A stretch of DNA of 60,343 nt. Origin: Bradyrhizobium semiaridum (GTDB lineage: Bacteria > Pseudomonadota > Alphaproteobacteria > Rhizobiales > Xanthobacteraceae). The notes beneath the pieces are model-generated. The model was not told the DNA's origin, made no database searches, and saw only the letters and a program-made list of their open reading frames with translations. Shown piece after piece: positions 19,489-27,797 of this stretch. Each line of letters starts with the position of its first letter. Positions within the stretch are counted from its first letter, which is position 1. The DNA lies in NCBI RefSeq assembly GCF_020329505.1, contig NZ_JAGKJJ010000029.1, positions 1 through 60,343 of the forward strand, read 5' to 3'. The position numbers and the translations under genes were made by a program.

Positions 19489-20129
19489 GCATGGACACCG
19501 ATCAACTCATTCGCACCCTGGCGGCCGACAACACCTACCGCACACGCCCGATCGGCCTCGCGCTGATGCTGGCGCTGCTGGCGGCGGCGCCGGTCTCGCT
19601 GCTGATCTTCTTCGCCGAACTCGGCGTACGGTCCGACGTGATGACCGCGATGCGCAATCCGTTCTTCGACCTGAAGTTCGCGGTCACGCTGGCGCTCGCG
19701 GTCGCGGCGATCGCGGTGAGCCTGCATCTGTCGCGGCCGGAAGCCTCGCTGCGTGGTTTCGGCTGGTGGCTGCTGGTGCCGGCCGGCATCCTCGTTGCCG
19801 CCATCAGCGGCGAGATGATGATGCCGCAGCGGGCGCCGATGATGACGCGGCTGGTCGGCAAGAACTCGATGGCCTGCATGACCGCGATCCCCGCGATGTC
19901 GCTGCCGCTACTGGTGGGCGCGCTGTACGGCTTGCGGCAGGGCGCACCGGCGCGACCCGCGGTCGCCGGCGCAGTGGCCGGCTTGCTGTCGGCGGGCCTC
20001 GCCGCGACCGTCTACGCCTCGCACTGCACCGATGACTCGCCGCTGTTCGTGGCGACCTGGTACACGCTGGCGACGGCGATCGTCGCCAGCGTCGGCGCGC
20101 TGATGGGCAAGCGGGCGCTGCGATATTGA
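19485..20129 (+). CDS. NrsF/DUF1109 membrane anti-sigma factor
   Basis: Six-helix inner-membrane protein of 214 residues that should hold the preceding sigma factor inactive. Hydrophobic segments lie at about residues 22-44, 64-82, 91-108, 132-150, 157-176 and 187-205. Two cysteines are present, one in MACMTAIPAM and one in ASHCTDDS. They are residues 131 and 181 from the ATG at 19485, or 129 and 179 from the next ATG at 19491. In NrsF/OsrA proteins such cysteines are implicated in sensing the stress signal. It overlaps the sigma stop by ATGA, so co-translation is likely. Confidence 0.9.
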   Translation: MSMDTDQLIRTLAADNTYRTRPIGLALMLALLAAAPVSLLIFFAELGVRSDVMTAMRNPFFDLKFAVTLALAVAAIAVSLHLSRPEASLRGFGWWLLVPAGILVAAISGEMMMPQRAPMMTRLVGKNSMACMTAIPAMSLPLLVGALYGLRQGAPARPAVAGAVAGLLSAGLAATVYASHCTDDSPLFVATWYTLATAIVASVGALMGKRALRY

Positions 20130-20145
20130 TCCGTGTCGTTTGTCG

Positions 20146-20218
20146 CGCGGATGAAGCGAAATCCGGGCTCGCTATCCGCGGATAAACATTTCCCGGATTG
20201 CGCTGCGCTCCATCCCGG
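20146..20218. repeat. palindromic repeat (gcccggatg family)
   Basis: cggatgaagcgaaatccggg (about 20148-20167) pairs imperfectly with cccggattgcgctgcgctccatcc (about 20192-20215). It has the same design as 40724-40809. It lies between the convergent nrsF-type gene and the DUF2336 gene. Confidence 0.7.
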
Positions 20219-20237
20219 CAACGGGTCTACGGCAAGA

Positions 20238-21344
20238 TCACGCAGCGGGCGCGGACTGCTGCATGCGGTGGAAGCGCAGGACCTGCTGCGCCGTCGAGGG
20301 CCGCAGCCGCTCATAGGTGTCCTTGCAGGCCTGCAGGTCGGTCGGCTCGGCGCCCGAGAGGTCGTCGCGCAGGTTGATGATCGCGCGCACTGTTGACCAT
20401 GACAGGGCCGACACCTTGGCAAGGATCATCACGCCTTCGGCACGGGTTTCCATCATCATGTTCTCGGCGACGCTGACCGGGACGTTGGCGAGCGCGGCGA
20501 GCGAGGCATTGGTTTCGTCAAACTTGCCGGCCTCGGCGAACGAAGCGAGCTGGAATTCGTCGAGCCGGCCGTCCTGGTAGAGGGATTTGACCAGAGCATG
20601 CGCGATCGTGGTGTCGCGGCTGACCGCGCTCGGTGCCGAGCGCGCGCGCCGCGTTGCTTCCCTGACCGCGGTCGGGATTTCCTTGGCCTGCTGCGGATTG
20701 GCGGCCTCGAGCCGCTGCCTGACGGCGTCGGAGGCCTTTGCGACCAGCTTGAGATAGAGATGCCGCGGGATGGTCGGACGCAGCCCGACGCAGGTCGACA
20801 GATTGTCGTCGCCCTCGGCGCGACTGACCAGGCGGGTGAAGCCGCGTTCGGTGAACTCGGCGCCGGGATTGTTGACCGTGCTCTGGATCACCTCGTCATT
20901 GCCGCGCAGCACCAGCACGTCGGTGACGGCGCCGCTCAGCGTCGCCCGGTTCGAGATCGCGAGCAGATGCGCCTGGCTCTTGCTGCGCGCGGTCTCGATC
21001 AGGATGTCGTCGTCGAGCCGCATCGACTGCGCCAGCACGGGGCCGGCAACCTCGATCAGATCGTCGAAGGCGAGGGTGCGGACGGTCCGCGGCGGAGCGG
21101 TGTCGATCGGGGCGAGGCGGCTCGCGAGCAGCGCCTTGGCGGAGCTCTCGATGTGCTCGAGCAGGCATTGGAAAACGTCATCGAACAGCCCGATCTGCTG
21201 GTCGGAATAGTTCACCGAACCGTTGATGAAGAGATCGGTGACGCGGCGCAGCGTCTCGACGCGACGCGCAACGGTGCCGTGGGCGAGCGTCGTCTGCAGC
21301 TCATCGAGCAGGCTTTCTGGGGCGGTCGCAGACTTCGAACTCAT
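20238..21344 (-). CDS. DUF2336 domain protein (first of two in the window)
   Basis: This 368-residue soluble alpha-helical protein is of the alphaproteobacterial DUF2336 family, with no enzymatic motif. The start ATG at 21344 has agga upstream. Typical features are HEAT-like helices (RRVETLRRVTDLFINGSVNYSD, with IGLFDDVFQCLLEHIE), a central AISNRATLSGAVTDVLVLRGND segment, and a long helical C-terminus (VMILAKVSALSWSTVRAIINLRD). It lies 60 bases downstream of a diguanylate cyclase on the same strand, probably the same transcript, which suggests a role in a c-di-GMP-linked or cell-cycle circuit (inference). A second member is at 51427-52398. Confidence 0.85.
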   Translation of the reverse strand: MSSKSATAPESLLDELQTTLAHGTVARRVETLRRVTDLFINGSVNYSDQQIGLFDDVFQCLLEHIESSAKALLASRLAPIDTAPPRTVRTLAFDDLIEVAGPVLAQSMRLDDDILIETARSKSQAHLLAISNRATLSGAVTDVLVLRGNDEVIQSTVNNPGAEFTERGFTRLVSRAEGDDNLSTCVGLRPTIPRHLYLKLVAKASDAVRQRLEAANPQQAKEIPTAVREATRRARSAPSAVSRDTTIAHALVKSLYQDGRLDEFQLASFAEAGKFDETNASLAALANVPVSVAENMMMETRAEGVMILAKVSALSWSTVRAIINLRDDLSGAEPTDLQACKDTYERLRPSTAQQVLRFHRMQQSAPAA

Positions 21345-21404
21345 GACTCTGTCCTGGAGCGATGGCGCCGGTTTCTCCGACGCCGGAAGCGAACAATGGA
21401 ACGA

Positions 21405-22553
21405 TCAGGCACCTGCGATGCGGTTGCGCCCCCCGGCTTTGGCCGCGTAAAGCGCGCCGTCGGCGCGGGCGAGCAATGTGTCGGAATTTTCACGCGGCTT
21501 CAGCGTCGTGACGCCGGCGGAGATCGTCACCTTCATGCCCGGTGAAAACGCCGACCAGTCGAGATCGGCGATGATCCCGCGCAGCCGCTCGACCGCGCGC
21601 ATGGCCTGATCCTGGGACAGATCGGGCAGCACCAGCAAAAATTCCTCGCCGCCGTACCGGCCGAAGCGATCGATGCTGCGGATATTGGCGAACATGCTGA
21701 TGGCGAAGGTGCGTAGCGCCTCGTCGCCGATCGGATGGCCGTGGACGTCGTTGATCCGCTTGAAATGGTCGAGATCGATCAGCGCGACCGCCGTGGTGCT
21801 GCCGCTGCGGGCGCTGCGCGCGATCTCCTCCTCCAGCACGCGCATGATGCTGCGGCGGTTGAAGGCGCCGGTCAGCTCGTCGATCTCGGCGAGCTGCTCG
21901 ATGCGCCGGTAGGCCTCCTTGAGCTTCAGCCCGCTCTGGTACAGAGATTGCTGCATCGAGCTCGAGAAGATGCCGAGGCACATGCAGCGTCCGATGGTCA
22001 GCGCGAACACCAGCATGGTTGCCAGGCGATCCAGCCTGGTGCCGGTCGGCATTCCGATCGGCTTGTCGGTGCCCAGGAACAGCGCGGCGAGGCCGATGAC
22101 CATGACGGTCCAGACGATCGCGGTCTGCCGCGTCGATGTGCGCAGCGCGCCGAAGCCGAACACCACGAACAGGTTGCACAGGAACAGCACGCCGACTTCA
22201 GGCGCGATGTAGGTGAACGCCAACAGGTTCACCATGTTGATCGCCGATTGCGGCGCGACCAGATAGTGATCGCGGAAGCGCTCGTGGACGCCGAGTTCGG
22301 AGAGCAGCACGTAGACCGCGACCAGCGTCAGGCCGGTCAGGGCATAGCCGGTTGCGACCAGGACCGACGTGGTGCCGGCATGGGCGTAGATCAGCAGCAC
22401 AACGGCATCGAGAACGAAGCAGGCGCCGATCATCGACTGGATCTGACGGCGTTGCCTGGCGCGCCGCGCCAGCCGCTCTGCTGTCAAGCGCGGCCGGTCG
22501 CCTTCCAGGGCGCCCGCGATCGGGCCGAGAAATGACGACGCAGCGCTGCCCAT
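21405..22553 (-). CDS. membrane-bound diguanylate cyclase (GGDEF)
   Basis: Makes cyclic di-GMP from GTP. The ATG at 22553 gives 382 residues; the frame stays open upstream to 22880 but that part is low-complexity and outside the domain. About six transmembrane helices (residues 40-205) precede a linker helix and the GGDEF domain (DELTGAFNRRSI onward). The active site is RYGGEEFLLVLPD. An inhibitory I-site RSID sits exactly five residues before GGEEF, so product feedback is expected. The metal-site Asp is in ALIDLDHFKRIND. It is followed on the same strand by the DUF2336 gene. Confidence 0.93.
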   Translation of the reverse strand: MGSAASSFLGPIAGALEGDRPRLTAERLARRARQRRQIQSMIGACFVLDAVVLLIYAHAGTTSVLVATGYALTGLTLVAVYVLLSELGVHERFRDHYLVAPQSAINMVNLLAFTYIAPEVGVLFLCNLFVVFGFGALRTSTRQTAIVWTVMVIGLAALFLGTDKPIGMPTGTRLDRLATMLVFALTIGRCMCLGIFSSSMQQSLYQSGLKLKEAYRRIEQLAEIDELTGAFNRRSIMRVLEEEIARSARSGSTTAVALIDLDHFKRINDVHGHPIGDEALRTFAISMFANIRSIDRFGRYGGEEFLLVLPDLSQDQAMRAVERLRGIIADLDWSAFSPGMKVTISAGVTTLKPRENSDTLLARADGALYAAKAGGRNRIAGA

Positions 22554-22970
22554 GGTCTCACCGTTGCTGAAATCGGGGCGAAATCTACGGGGGAAAGCCT
22601 TTAGGTTTGGTATCTTTCGGAACCGAATCTGCTCTGTCGAAACCCGGTCATCACCCTTGTTTCGTAAGGGGAATCCGTTCCGATCGGGCAGCGAGTTCCG
22701 CCGGCTTGCCCGCACCGGTTCACGCAAGTCGCGCTGGCGCGCGGGCAAAGCCTTGATATGGTCGCGCCGGAAAGTGCGGGTTGCGAGCGTGCCTGGTGCT
22801 ATGATACCGATGGCTGGATGTTTTTCGCGTTCAGCGATTTTTTTGCTGTCGGATCGGAGTCTGTGGCCTAGATCACACATGCGATCACGACATTGCCGTA
22901 ATGTGAAGAATCTTGGCCCGCGCGTCGAACCACGCCCTACCCCCCTTAGACCAATTTTACGAGACGGCCA
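22554..22970. other. intergenic region between diguanylate cyclase and ECF sigma genes
   Basis: A 417-base divergent region that should hold promoters for both flanking genes. It contains a CRP-like site (22862-22877) and a run of T around 22838. No RNA gene or credible short gene is seen. Confidence 0.6.
22862..22877. promoter_or_regulatory. CRP/FNR-like operator
   Basis: TGTGG-N6-TCACA matches the CRP consensus TGTGA-N6-TCACA at all but one position. It lies about 95 bases upstream of the ECF sigma start at 22971. The owner regulator is unknown. Confidence 0.35.
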
Positions 22971-23540
22971 TTGAGCGCGACACAGGCGCCTTCAGACGAT
23001 GCTCTGATCGCTCGGATCGCTCAAGGCGACCGGCTCGCCATGCAGGTGCTCTATGGGCGGCACCATGTCAGGGTGTACCGTTTCGGGCTTCGGCTCGTGC
23101 GGGACGAACAGGTTGCCGAGGATCTCGTCAGCGAGGTCTTTATCGACGTGTGGCGTCAGGCGGGCAAGTTCGAGGGACGCTCCGCCGTTTCAACCTGGCT
23201 TCTGGCGATTACCCGGTTCAAGGCGTTGTCCGCGCTTCGGCGCCGGAAGGACGCCGAACTGGACGATGAGGCCGCGAACGCGATCGAGGACACGTCCGAC
23301 GATCCGGAAACGGTGGTGCAGAAGAAGGACACCGGTGACGCGTTGCGCAAGTGCCTGTCGGGACTGTCCGCGGAACATCGGGAGATTGTCGATCTTGTCT
23401 ACTATCACGAGAAATCCGTGGAAGACGTCGCAGAGATCGTCGGTATTCCGGAGAACACCGTGAAGACGCGCCTGTTCTATGCGCGCAAGAAACTTGCCGA
23501 GTTGCTGAAGGCAGCCGGCATCGAACGAGGTTGGCCATGA
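22971..23540 (+). CDS. ECF sigma factor
   Basis: 189 residues from a TTG start at 22971. Region 2 lies at about residues 12-85 (LYGRHHVRVYRFGLRLVRDEQVAEDL in segments, with VSEVFIDVWRQAGKFEGRS and STWLLAITRFKALSALRRRKD). A linker of about 30 acidic residues follows, then region 4 (LSAEHREIVDLVYYHEKSVED and IVGIPENTVKTRLFYARKKL). It overlaps the following anti-sigma gene by ATGA, so the two are translationally coupled. It differs from the first sigma gene at 18943 in both sequence and partner class. Confidence 0.92.
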   Translation: MSATQAPSDDALIARIAQGDRLAMQVLYGRHHVRVYRFGLRLVRDEQVAEDLVSEVFIDVWRQAGKFEGRSAVSTWLLAITRFKALSALRRRKDAELDDEAANAIEDTSDDPETVVQKKDTGDALRKCLSGLSAEHREIVDLVYYHEKSVEDVAEIVGIPENTVKTRLFYARKKLAELLKAAGIERGWP

Positions 23541-24292
23541 TGGCTGCGAGCAATAAGGTGCTGGAACAAGAGCCTGGCGATATCGAGACGCTGTTGCCCT
23601 GGCACGCGGCCGGCACGCTGAATGCCCGCGACGCACGCCGCGTCGAGGACGCGCTGGCGCGCGATCCGAATCTCGCCCGGCAATATGCTGTTATCCGCGA
23701 GGAATATGCCGAGACCATCCGGCTCAATGAGAGCCTCGGTGCGCCGTCGGCGCGCGCCATGCAGAAGTTGTTTGCGGCGATCGATGCCGAGCCCGAGCGC
23801 AAGCCGTCGATGTCGGCGCGGATGTCGGCCGGGATCTCGCAATTCTTCGCGAAATTGTCGCCGCGGACGCTGGCCTGGTCGGCGACCGTCGGCGCGCTCG
23901 CGCTGCTGGTGCAGGCCGGCGTGATCGGTGCGGTGCTGATGCAGAGCCAGCCGGCCTCGTTCGAGACTGCGTCGTACGACACCTCCGAGCGCGCCCCCAG
24001 TCCTGCTGCGCCAAGGACCGCCGCGCCGAATGCCCCGCTCACCCGCGACCTCGGCGCCGCGGCGGCGCCCGCGGCGCCGACGCGGTTGCTGGTCCGCTTC
24101 ACGCCGGATGCAAGGGTCGCTGACATCAGCGCGTTGCTCGACGGCTATAACGCCTCGATCGTCGACGGCGCCAAGGGCGGACTGTTTCGCCTGCAGTTCG
24201 GCAACCGCGCGCTGCCGCGCAGCGAGGTCGCCGGGCTGGTGGCGAGGTTGCAGAAGGAGAAGATCGTCAGCCTCGCGGCGGAAACGCCGTAA
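23537..24292 (+). CDS. anti-sigma factor with protease-propeptide-like C-terminal domain
   Basis: 251 residues from the ATG at 23537 that overlaps the sigma stop. The N-terminal 90 residues (IETLLPWHAAGTLNARDARRVED and the Glu-rich helix after it) form an anti-sigma domain without a zinc-binding HxxxCxxC motif. One transmembrane helix follows near residues 115-137 (WSATVGALALLVQAGVIGAV). A Pro/Ala-rich linker leads to a periplasmic domain of about 75 residues (TRLLVRFTPDARVADISALL, then GLFRLQFGNRALPRSEVAGL) that resembles inhibitor-I9/fervidolysin-type subtilase propeptides. The propeptide similarity is by eye. The domain could be the signal-sensing part. Confidence 0.85.
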   Translation: MMAASNKVLEQEPGDIETLLPWHAAGTLNARDARRVEDALARDPNLARQYAVIREEYAETIRLNESLGAPSARAMQKLFAAIDAEPERKPSMSARMSAGISQFFAKLSPRTLAWSATVGALALLVQAGVIGAVLMQSQPASFETASYDTSERAPSPAAPRTAAPNAPLTRDLGAAAAPAAPTRLLVRFTPDARVADISALLDGYNASIVDGAKGGLFRLQFGNRALPRSEVAGLVARLQKEKIVSLAAETP

Positions 24293-24599
24293 CCGCGGCC
24301 GACGATTTTACCTCGCGCAGCGATGCAATCCGAACATTGATGGAAGGGCAGGCGCCGGCGCTGCGACAGGTTGGCGCGGTCATGTTGCGCCCTGACAAAG
24401 CGTCGCAGCCTGCGCTGCATCGATCACGAATAACACCTGCGTGAGCTGTGCAGCGATCGACGTCGCGTTATCGACGGCTTTCGACGAATTCGCCGGAAAA
24501 TGCGCTGTTGCATGCTGATTTCGGCGCGACGCGCCGGAGACGACGCAGCGGAACCTCGCGGCGCGAAAGTTAAAAAAAGCGCCGGCAGTTTGAACGTCG

Positions 24600-24735
24600 G
24601 CCTCCCAGCCACGACATATGAGTGTGGGAGCGGTTATTCCCTCCCCGGCTATATCAGGCGCGAGCGCCCATCCACCCCAAGCGCCCATATGGCTTTGACC
24701 CGTCCGGTTGTCCCCCCGGACGGGTCTTTCATTTT
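24600..24735 (+). ncRNA. candidate small RNA ending in an intrinsic terminator
   Basis: A strong terminator (24698-24734) has no coding gene reading into it: the nearest plus-strand gene ends 400 bases earlier. Upstream sequence has small stems, such as cctccca (24601-24607) with tgggag (about 24625-24630), and ggcgcgagcgcc near 24658. The 5' end is a guess. No known RNA family is recognised. Confidence 0.35.
24698..24734 (+). terminator. intrinsic terminator
   Basis: acccgtccgg (24698-24707) pairs perfectly with ccggacgggt (24716-24725) around an 8-base loop, followed by ctttcatttt. Confidence 0.7.
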
Positions 24736-25076
24736 GGGGCGGGCGCGTGCGGGCCTGGCCTCCGACGTGATCGGGGAGGCCGGGCGTCACTCGGAGCATC
24801 GCGAATCCGGCCAGGACGGGCGGCGCTGCGACGGATTGTTGTGGATCGCTTCATCGTGCCTGCCGTGAAAGGCGCGCGCGCCGCCACCATGCAAGCCGAT
24901 GACCTGACTGAGGATAAGCCAGAAAACCCCGTAGTGACGCGGACTTCTTTGATCGACCGCTGCCGATTAAGAATTCAGTTAGACTTTATTTACCTTTTCC
25001 ACAGAATATCTCCGTCACGTCCAGTTGATTCGGTTCGGTTGCGTCTGCGTCCGTTTCCTCCTTGCGGGCAAGTTGA

Positions 25077-25571
25077 ATGACACATCGGACCGACGTGGCC
25101 AGAGGCCAGGAGATCGTTGCACGCTGGTGCAACCTTGCCGAGCAAAGGCTGGATCACCTTACCGAACTGTTCGAGACCGGACGCTGGCGCCGGTATCACA
25201 CCGAAGAGGCCTTCCTCGAAAACATCAGGGAAGCGCGTGCTGCTGTCGAGATCTGGCGCGAGCTGCTGTCGCGCGAAGCTTCGCTCGACAACTCGCCGAT
25301 CGATCTGTCCTGGCTGGGCCGCGGCAAGTCGAAGCTGCCGCCGCGCGAAATTGTGTCGGCACCGGAACGCAGGCCGGAAACGGCGGCACTGGCGGAAGCC
25401 GCGATGACTGCGGTCGCAGCTGCGCTCGAGACCGCGGTCGACGTGCTGGAAGAGCCGCCCGTCGTGGCCGACGCGCCGCCCCTGGACATGCCATACCGGA
25501 TCACGCCGCCGCCGGTGCTCGATCTCGATTCGATCCAAGCGCGCTATCCGCTGCTGCGCAACACGCTGTAG
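25077..25571 (+). CDS. conserved hypothetical protein (TIGR03809-like)
   Basis: This 164-residue soluble protein starts at the ATG at 25077. The N-terminal half is helical and charged (IVARWCNLAEQRLDHLTELF, then RRYHTEEAFLENIREARAAVEIW). The second half is Ala/Pro-rich and acidic and ends in DSIQARYPLLRNTL. It resembles the small Bradyrhizobiaceae family TIGR03809, recalled and not checked. A member of the neighbouring-numbered family TIGR03808 lies about 1 kb away at 26313-27683. No function is known and no catalytic motif is seen. Confidence 0.75.
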   Translation: MTHRTDVARGQEIVARWCNLAEQRLDHLTELFETGRWRRYHTEEAFLENIREARAAVEIWRELLSREASLDNSPIDLSWLGRGKSKLPPREIVSAPERRPETAALAEAAMTAVAAALETAVDVLEEPPVVADAPPLDMPYRITPPPVLDLDSIQARYPLLRNTL

Positions 25572-25689
25572 GCGGAGAGCCGGCTCCAGGTCAGATTCCC
25601 TCAAAAGCTGCTCTTCCTCCCCGCCGGATTGTTAAGGACCGCATCGGATAGTCTGCCCGATCGACAATTCGACCGGTGCGGCTCTTGTC

Positions 25690-26316
25690 ATGCCCTATGC
25701 CATTCTCATTGCAATCTTGGGCGGGATCGTTTCAACGGTCTTTGCGCTGTTTGCGTTGCGTTCGCCGTCGGCGATGGTGACCGCGCCATTTTTGGGTGCC
25801 ATTCTAGGCCTGCTGCTCGCGGTAAAGTCACTCAGGAGCCAAGGCCTCTCGCTCGGCGCCAGTCTTGAAGATTATCGAAATGCCGCAGGCATTCGTTCCC
25901 TCAATCAGGTCTCTGTGCGATTCATCAACATCGCGCTCGGCGGGGCCGCAATCGTATCGGTTGTGGAGTTATCCGGTCTGCTGTTCGGGCAAGCGCTTGT
26001 GCTTGCTATGCTGCCAGCGGGCTGCACCCTGGTTGTCTTCTATACGCTCGTGCGTTCCTGGCAGGTCTCCGACGCCGAACAATTCGGCAAACTCGACGCG
26101 ATCCAGGTGACCGGCGGGATTATGGGTATCCTGTTGGTGGGCCTGATGCTGTATCCATGGATCACCAAGGTGCCTGACGGAAATATGCTCATGCCGGACG
26201 TCGTTCGCGTCGTATTCGTTGTGAACGCCGCAGCGGCGCTGGAAGCAGCGATGCTCTCGGCCCTGGGCATCAGCTTCGTCTATCGCATCATGGGTCTGAT
26301 CGAGACTCGGCTCTAG
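25690..26316 (+). CDS. multi-pass membrane protein, unknown function
   Basis: 208 residues from the ATG at 25690 with about six hydrophobic segments (near residues 3-22, 30-45, 78-100, 104-122, 142-160 and 175-200) and short polar loops (KSLRSQGLSLGASLEDYRN, then RSWQVSDAEQFGKLD). No family is recognised. Base composition is somewhat less GC-rich than its neighbours, which may mark a different history. The TAG stop shares CTAG (26313-26316) with the convergent beta-helix gene. Confidence 0.7.
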   Translation: MPYAILIAILGGIVSTVFALFALRSPSAMVTAPFLGAILGLLLAVKSLRSQGLSLGASLEDYRNAAGIRSLNQVSVRFINIALGGAAIVSVVELSGLLFGQALVLAMLPAGCTLVVFYTLVRSWQVSDAEQFGKLDAIQVTGGIMGILLVGLMLYPWITKVPDGNMLMPDVVRVVFVVNAAAALEAAMLSALGISFVYRIMGLIETRL

Positions 26317-27683
26317 CGCCGCACCGCGTTCGAACCGACTGTCAGCTGCGCGTATTGCTGGGCGCCGCCGGCCGAAAGGTCCGTCGTAATGGGGCGCGCG
26401 TGGTCGAGGCCGACCACAGCGCCGCGCGGCGTCTCCGAGATCATGTTGTTGTTGATCAGCGCCGTGCCGGCGCCGGGCACCACCGAGACGCCGATCCCGA
26501 CAAAGGCCTTGCGGATCACGTTGCCTGATATGGCGACGTCGCGCAGGTATTTGCCCCAGCCGGCGACGATGCCGAAGGTCGGCGCGTTCTCGATCACGTT
26601 GCCGGTCACCGACGTGTCGGCCTCGACATAGATGCCGATGCCGGCCCCGTCATTGGGGTCGGTGCCAATGGGACGCTTCGGCAGCAGGTTGCGGATGATG
26701 TTGCCCTGGACCACCGCGATGCGGCCGCCCTCGTTGAAATTGCACACGGAGACGCCGAGCGCGGCGCCGTCGACGGTGTTGTTGGCGATAACGGCCGCCT
26801 CGAACGAGAACTCCGAATAGAGCGCGACCTCGCGGACATTGCTGATGCTGTTGTCCGATATGTGGATGTTGGACGCCGAGTTGCCGCGGACCGCCGAGAA
26901 GTCGCAGTTCCTGATGCGGTTGCCGCGCACGATCACGTTGCCGGCGCGAAACGCGTTGATGGCGTTGCCGTACTGCCCGGAGCCGCCGGGGCCGGCCTTG
27001 ATGTCCTCGATCCGGTTGTCGGCGACGATCGAGCCGTCATCGCCGATTGCGGTCCGCAGGATCTCGATGCCGTTGTCGTTGGTGCCCTTGATGGTGTTGC
27101 GCGCGACCATCAGGCCGAGCGCGTCGAACGACACCAGCGCCGTGGTTGCGATCTCGGTGAAGACATTGTTGCTGACGTCGCCGGACATCTGCTCGAACCA
27201 GATGCCGTTGCCGCCGCTGCCGATGAACTGGCAGTCGGTGATGCGGATGTCGCGGCCGGACAGGCAATGCACGAGGCCGCGCCGCGTCGGCAGCGGGATG
27301 TTGCCGCCGTCGAAGGTGAGGCCCATGAGCACGATGCCGCTTGCGCCCTCGCCTAATAGCATCGACGCGCCGCCGCTGAAGACGAGCCGGCTGGCGCCGC
27401 GCACGCCGATCAGCTGGCTGCCGGAAGCGAGGCGCAACATGCCGGTGCGATAGACGCCGGGCGGAAACGCCAACGGCACCTGCGCGCGCGCGGCCTCGTC
27501 GATCGCGCGCTGCAGATTGCGGGTCTGGTCGTCGGGGCTGCCGGCACGGACGCCATATTGCGTGACGTCGCGGCCGAGCGAGGCGGTCGATGCGGCGGCC
27601 CGTGCGGCATCCGGCGACATGGCAAGCGCGCCGGCGACGCCGGCGGCGGATGCTCCGATGAGATGGCGGCGGTTGACGTCCAT
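26313..27683 (-). CDS. Tat-exported right-handed beta-helix repeat protein (TIGR03808 type)
   Basis: The ATG at 27683 gives 456 residues. It has gagg 9 bases upstream and places the twin-arginine motif NRRHLIGAS at the N-terminus, followed by a hydrophobic segment ending PDAARAAA. The mature protein opens with a pectate-lyase-like cap (DQTRNLQRAIDEAARAQVPL and FPPGVYRTG) and then repeats units of the form N-x-I/V-x-N/G-N-x-I (VADNRIEDI, VRGNRIRNC, ISDNSISNV, IANNTVDGA, VQGNIIRNL, VTGNVIENA, ISGNVIRKA, INNNMISET). These are parallel beta-helix rungs. Function unknown: a polysaccharide- or cofactor-binding role has been suggested for the family, but no catalytic residues are evident. Confidence 0.88.
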   Translation of the reverse strand: MDVNRRHLIGASAAGVAGALAMSPDAARAAASTASLGRDVTQYGVRAGSPDDQTRNLQRAIDEAARAQVPLAFPPGVYRTGMLRLASGSQLIGVRGASRLVFSGGASMLLGEGASGIVLMGLTFDGGNIPLPTRRGLVHCLSGRDIRITDCQFIGSGGNGIWFEQMSGDVSNNVFTEIATTALVSFDALGLMVARNTIKGTNDNGIEILRTAIGDDGSIVADNRIEDIKAGPGGSGQYGNAINAFRAGNVIVRGNRIRNCDFSAVRGNSASNIHISDNSISNVREVALYSEFSFEAAVIANNTVDGAALGVSVCNFNEGGRIAVVQGNIIRNLLPKRPIGTDPNDGAGIGIYVEADTSVTGNVIENAPTFGIVAGWGKYLRDVAISGNVIRKAFVGIGVSVVPGAGTALINNNMISETPRGAVVGLDHARPITTDLSAGGAQQYAQLTVGSNAVRR

Positions 27684-27797
27684 GAGCATGGCCCTCGCTG
27701 AAGCCGCGAGCGTGACGTTCGCCTCCGCTAGGTAGCGCGAAATGCGGCGCCGCATGGTGAACATGCTGACGCAACGGGCCGATTGTTGGCGGTAGGG

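Larger units (their letters stand above)
24293..25076. other. 784-base intergenic region, no convincing protein gene
   Basis: The region holds the candidate terminator at 24698-24734 with an undefined transcript before it. An AT-rich stretch near 24960-25015 may be the promoter of the gene at 25077. Open frames here have no recognisable composition or family. Confidence 0.6.

Noticed and set aside
24380..24799. 139-codon minus-strand open frame
   Set aside because: It crosses the intrinsic terminator at 24698-24734 and shows no protein-like pattern.
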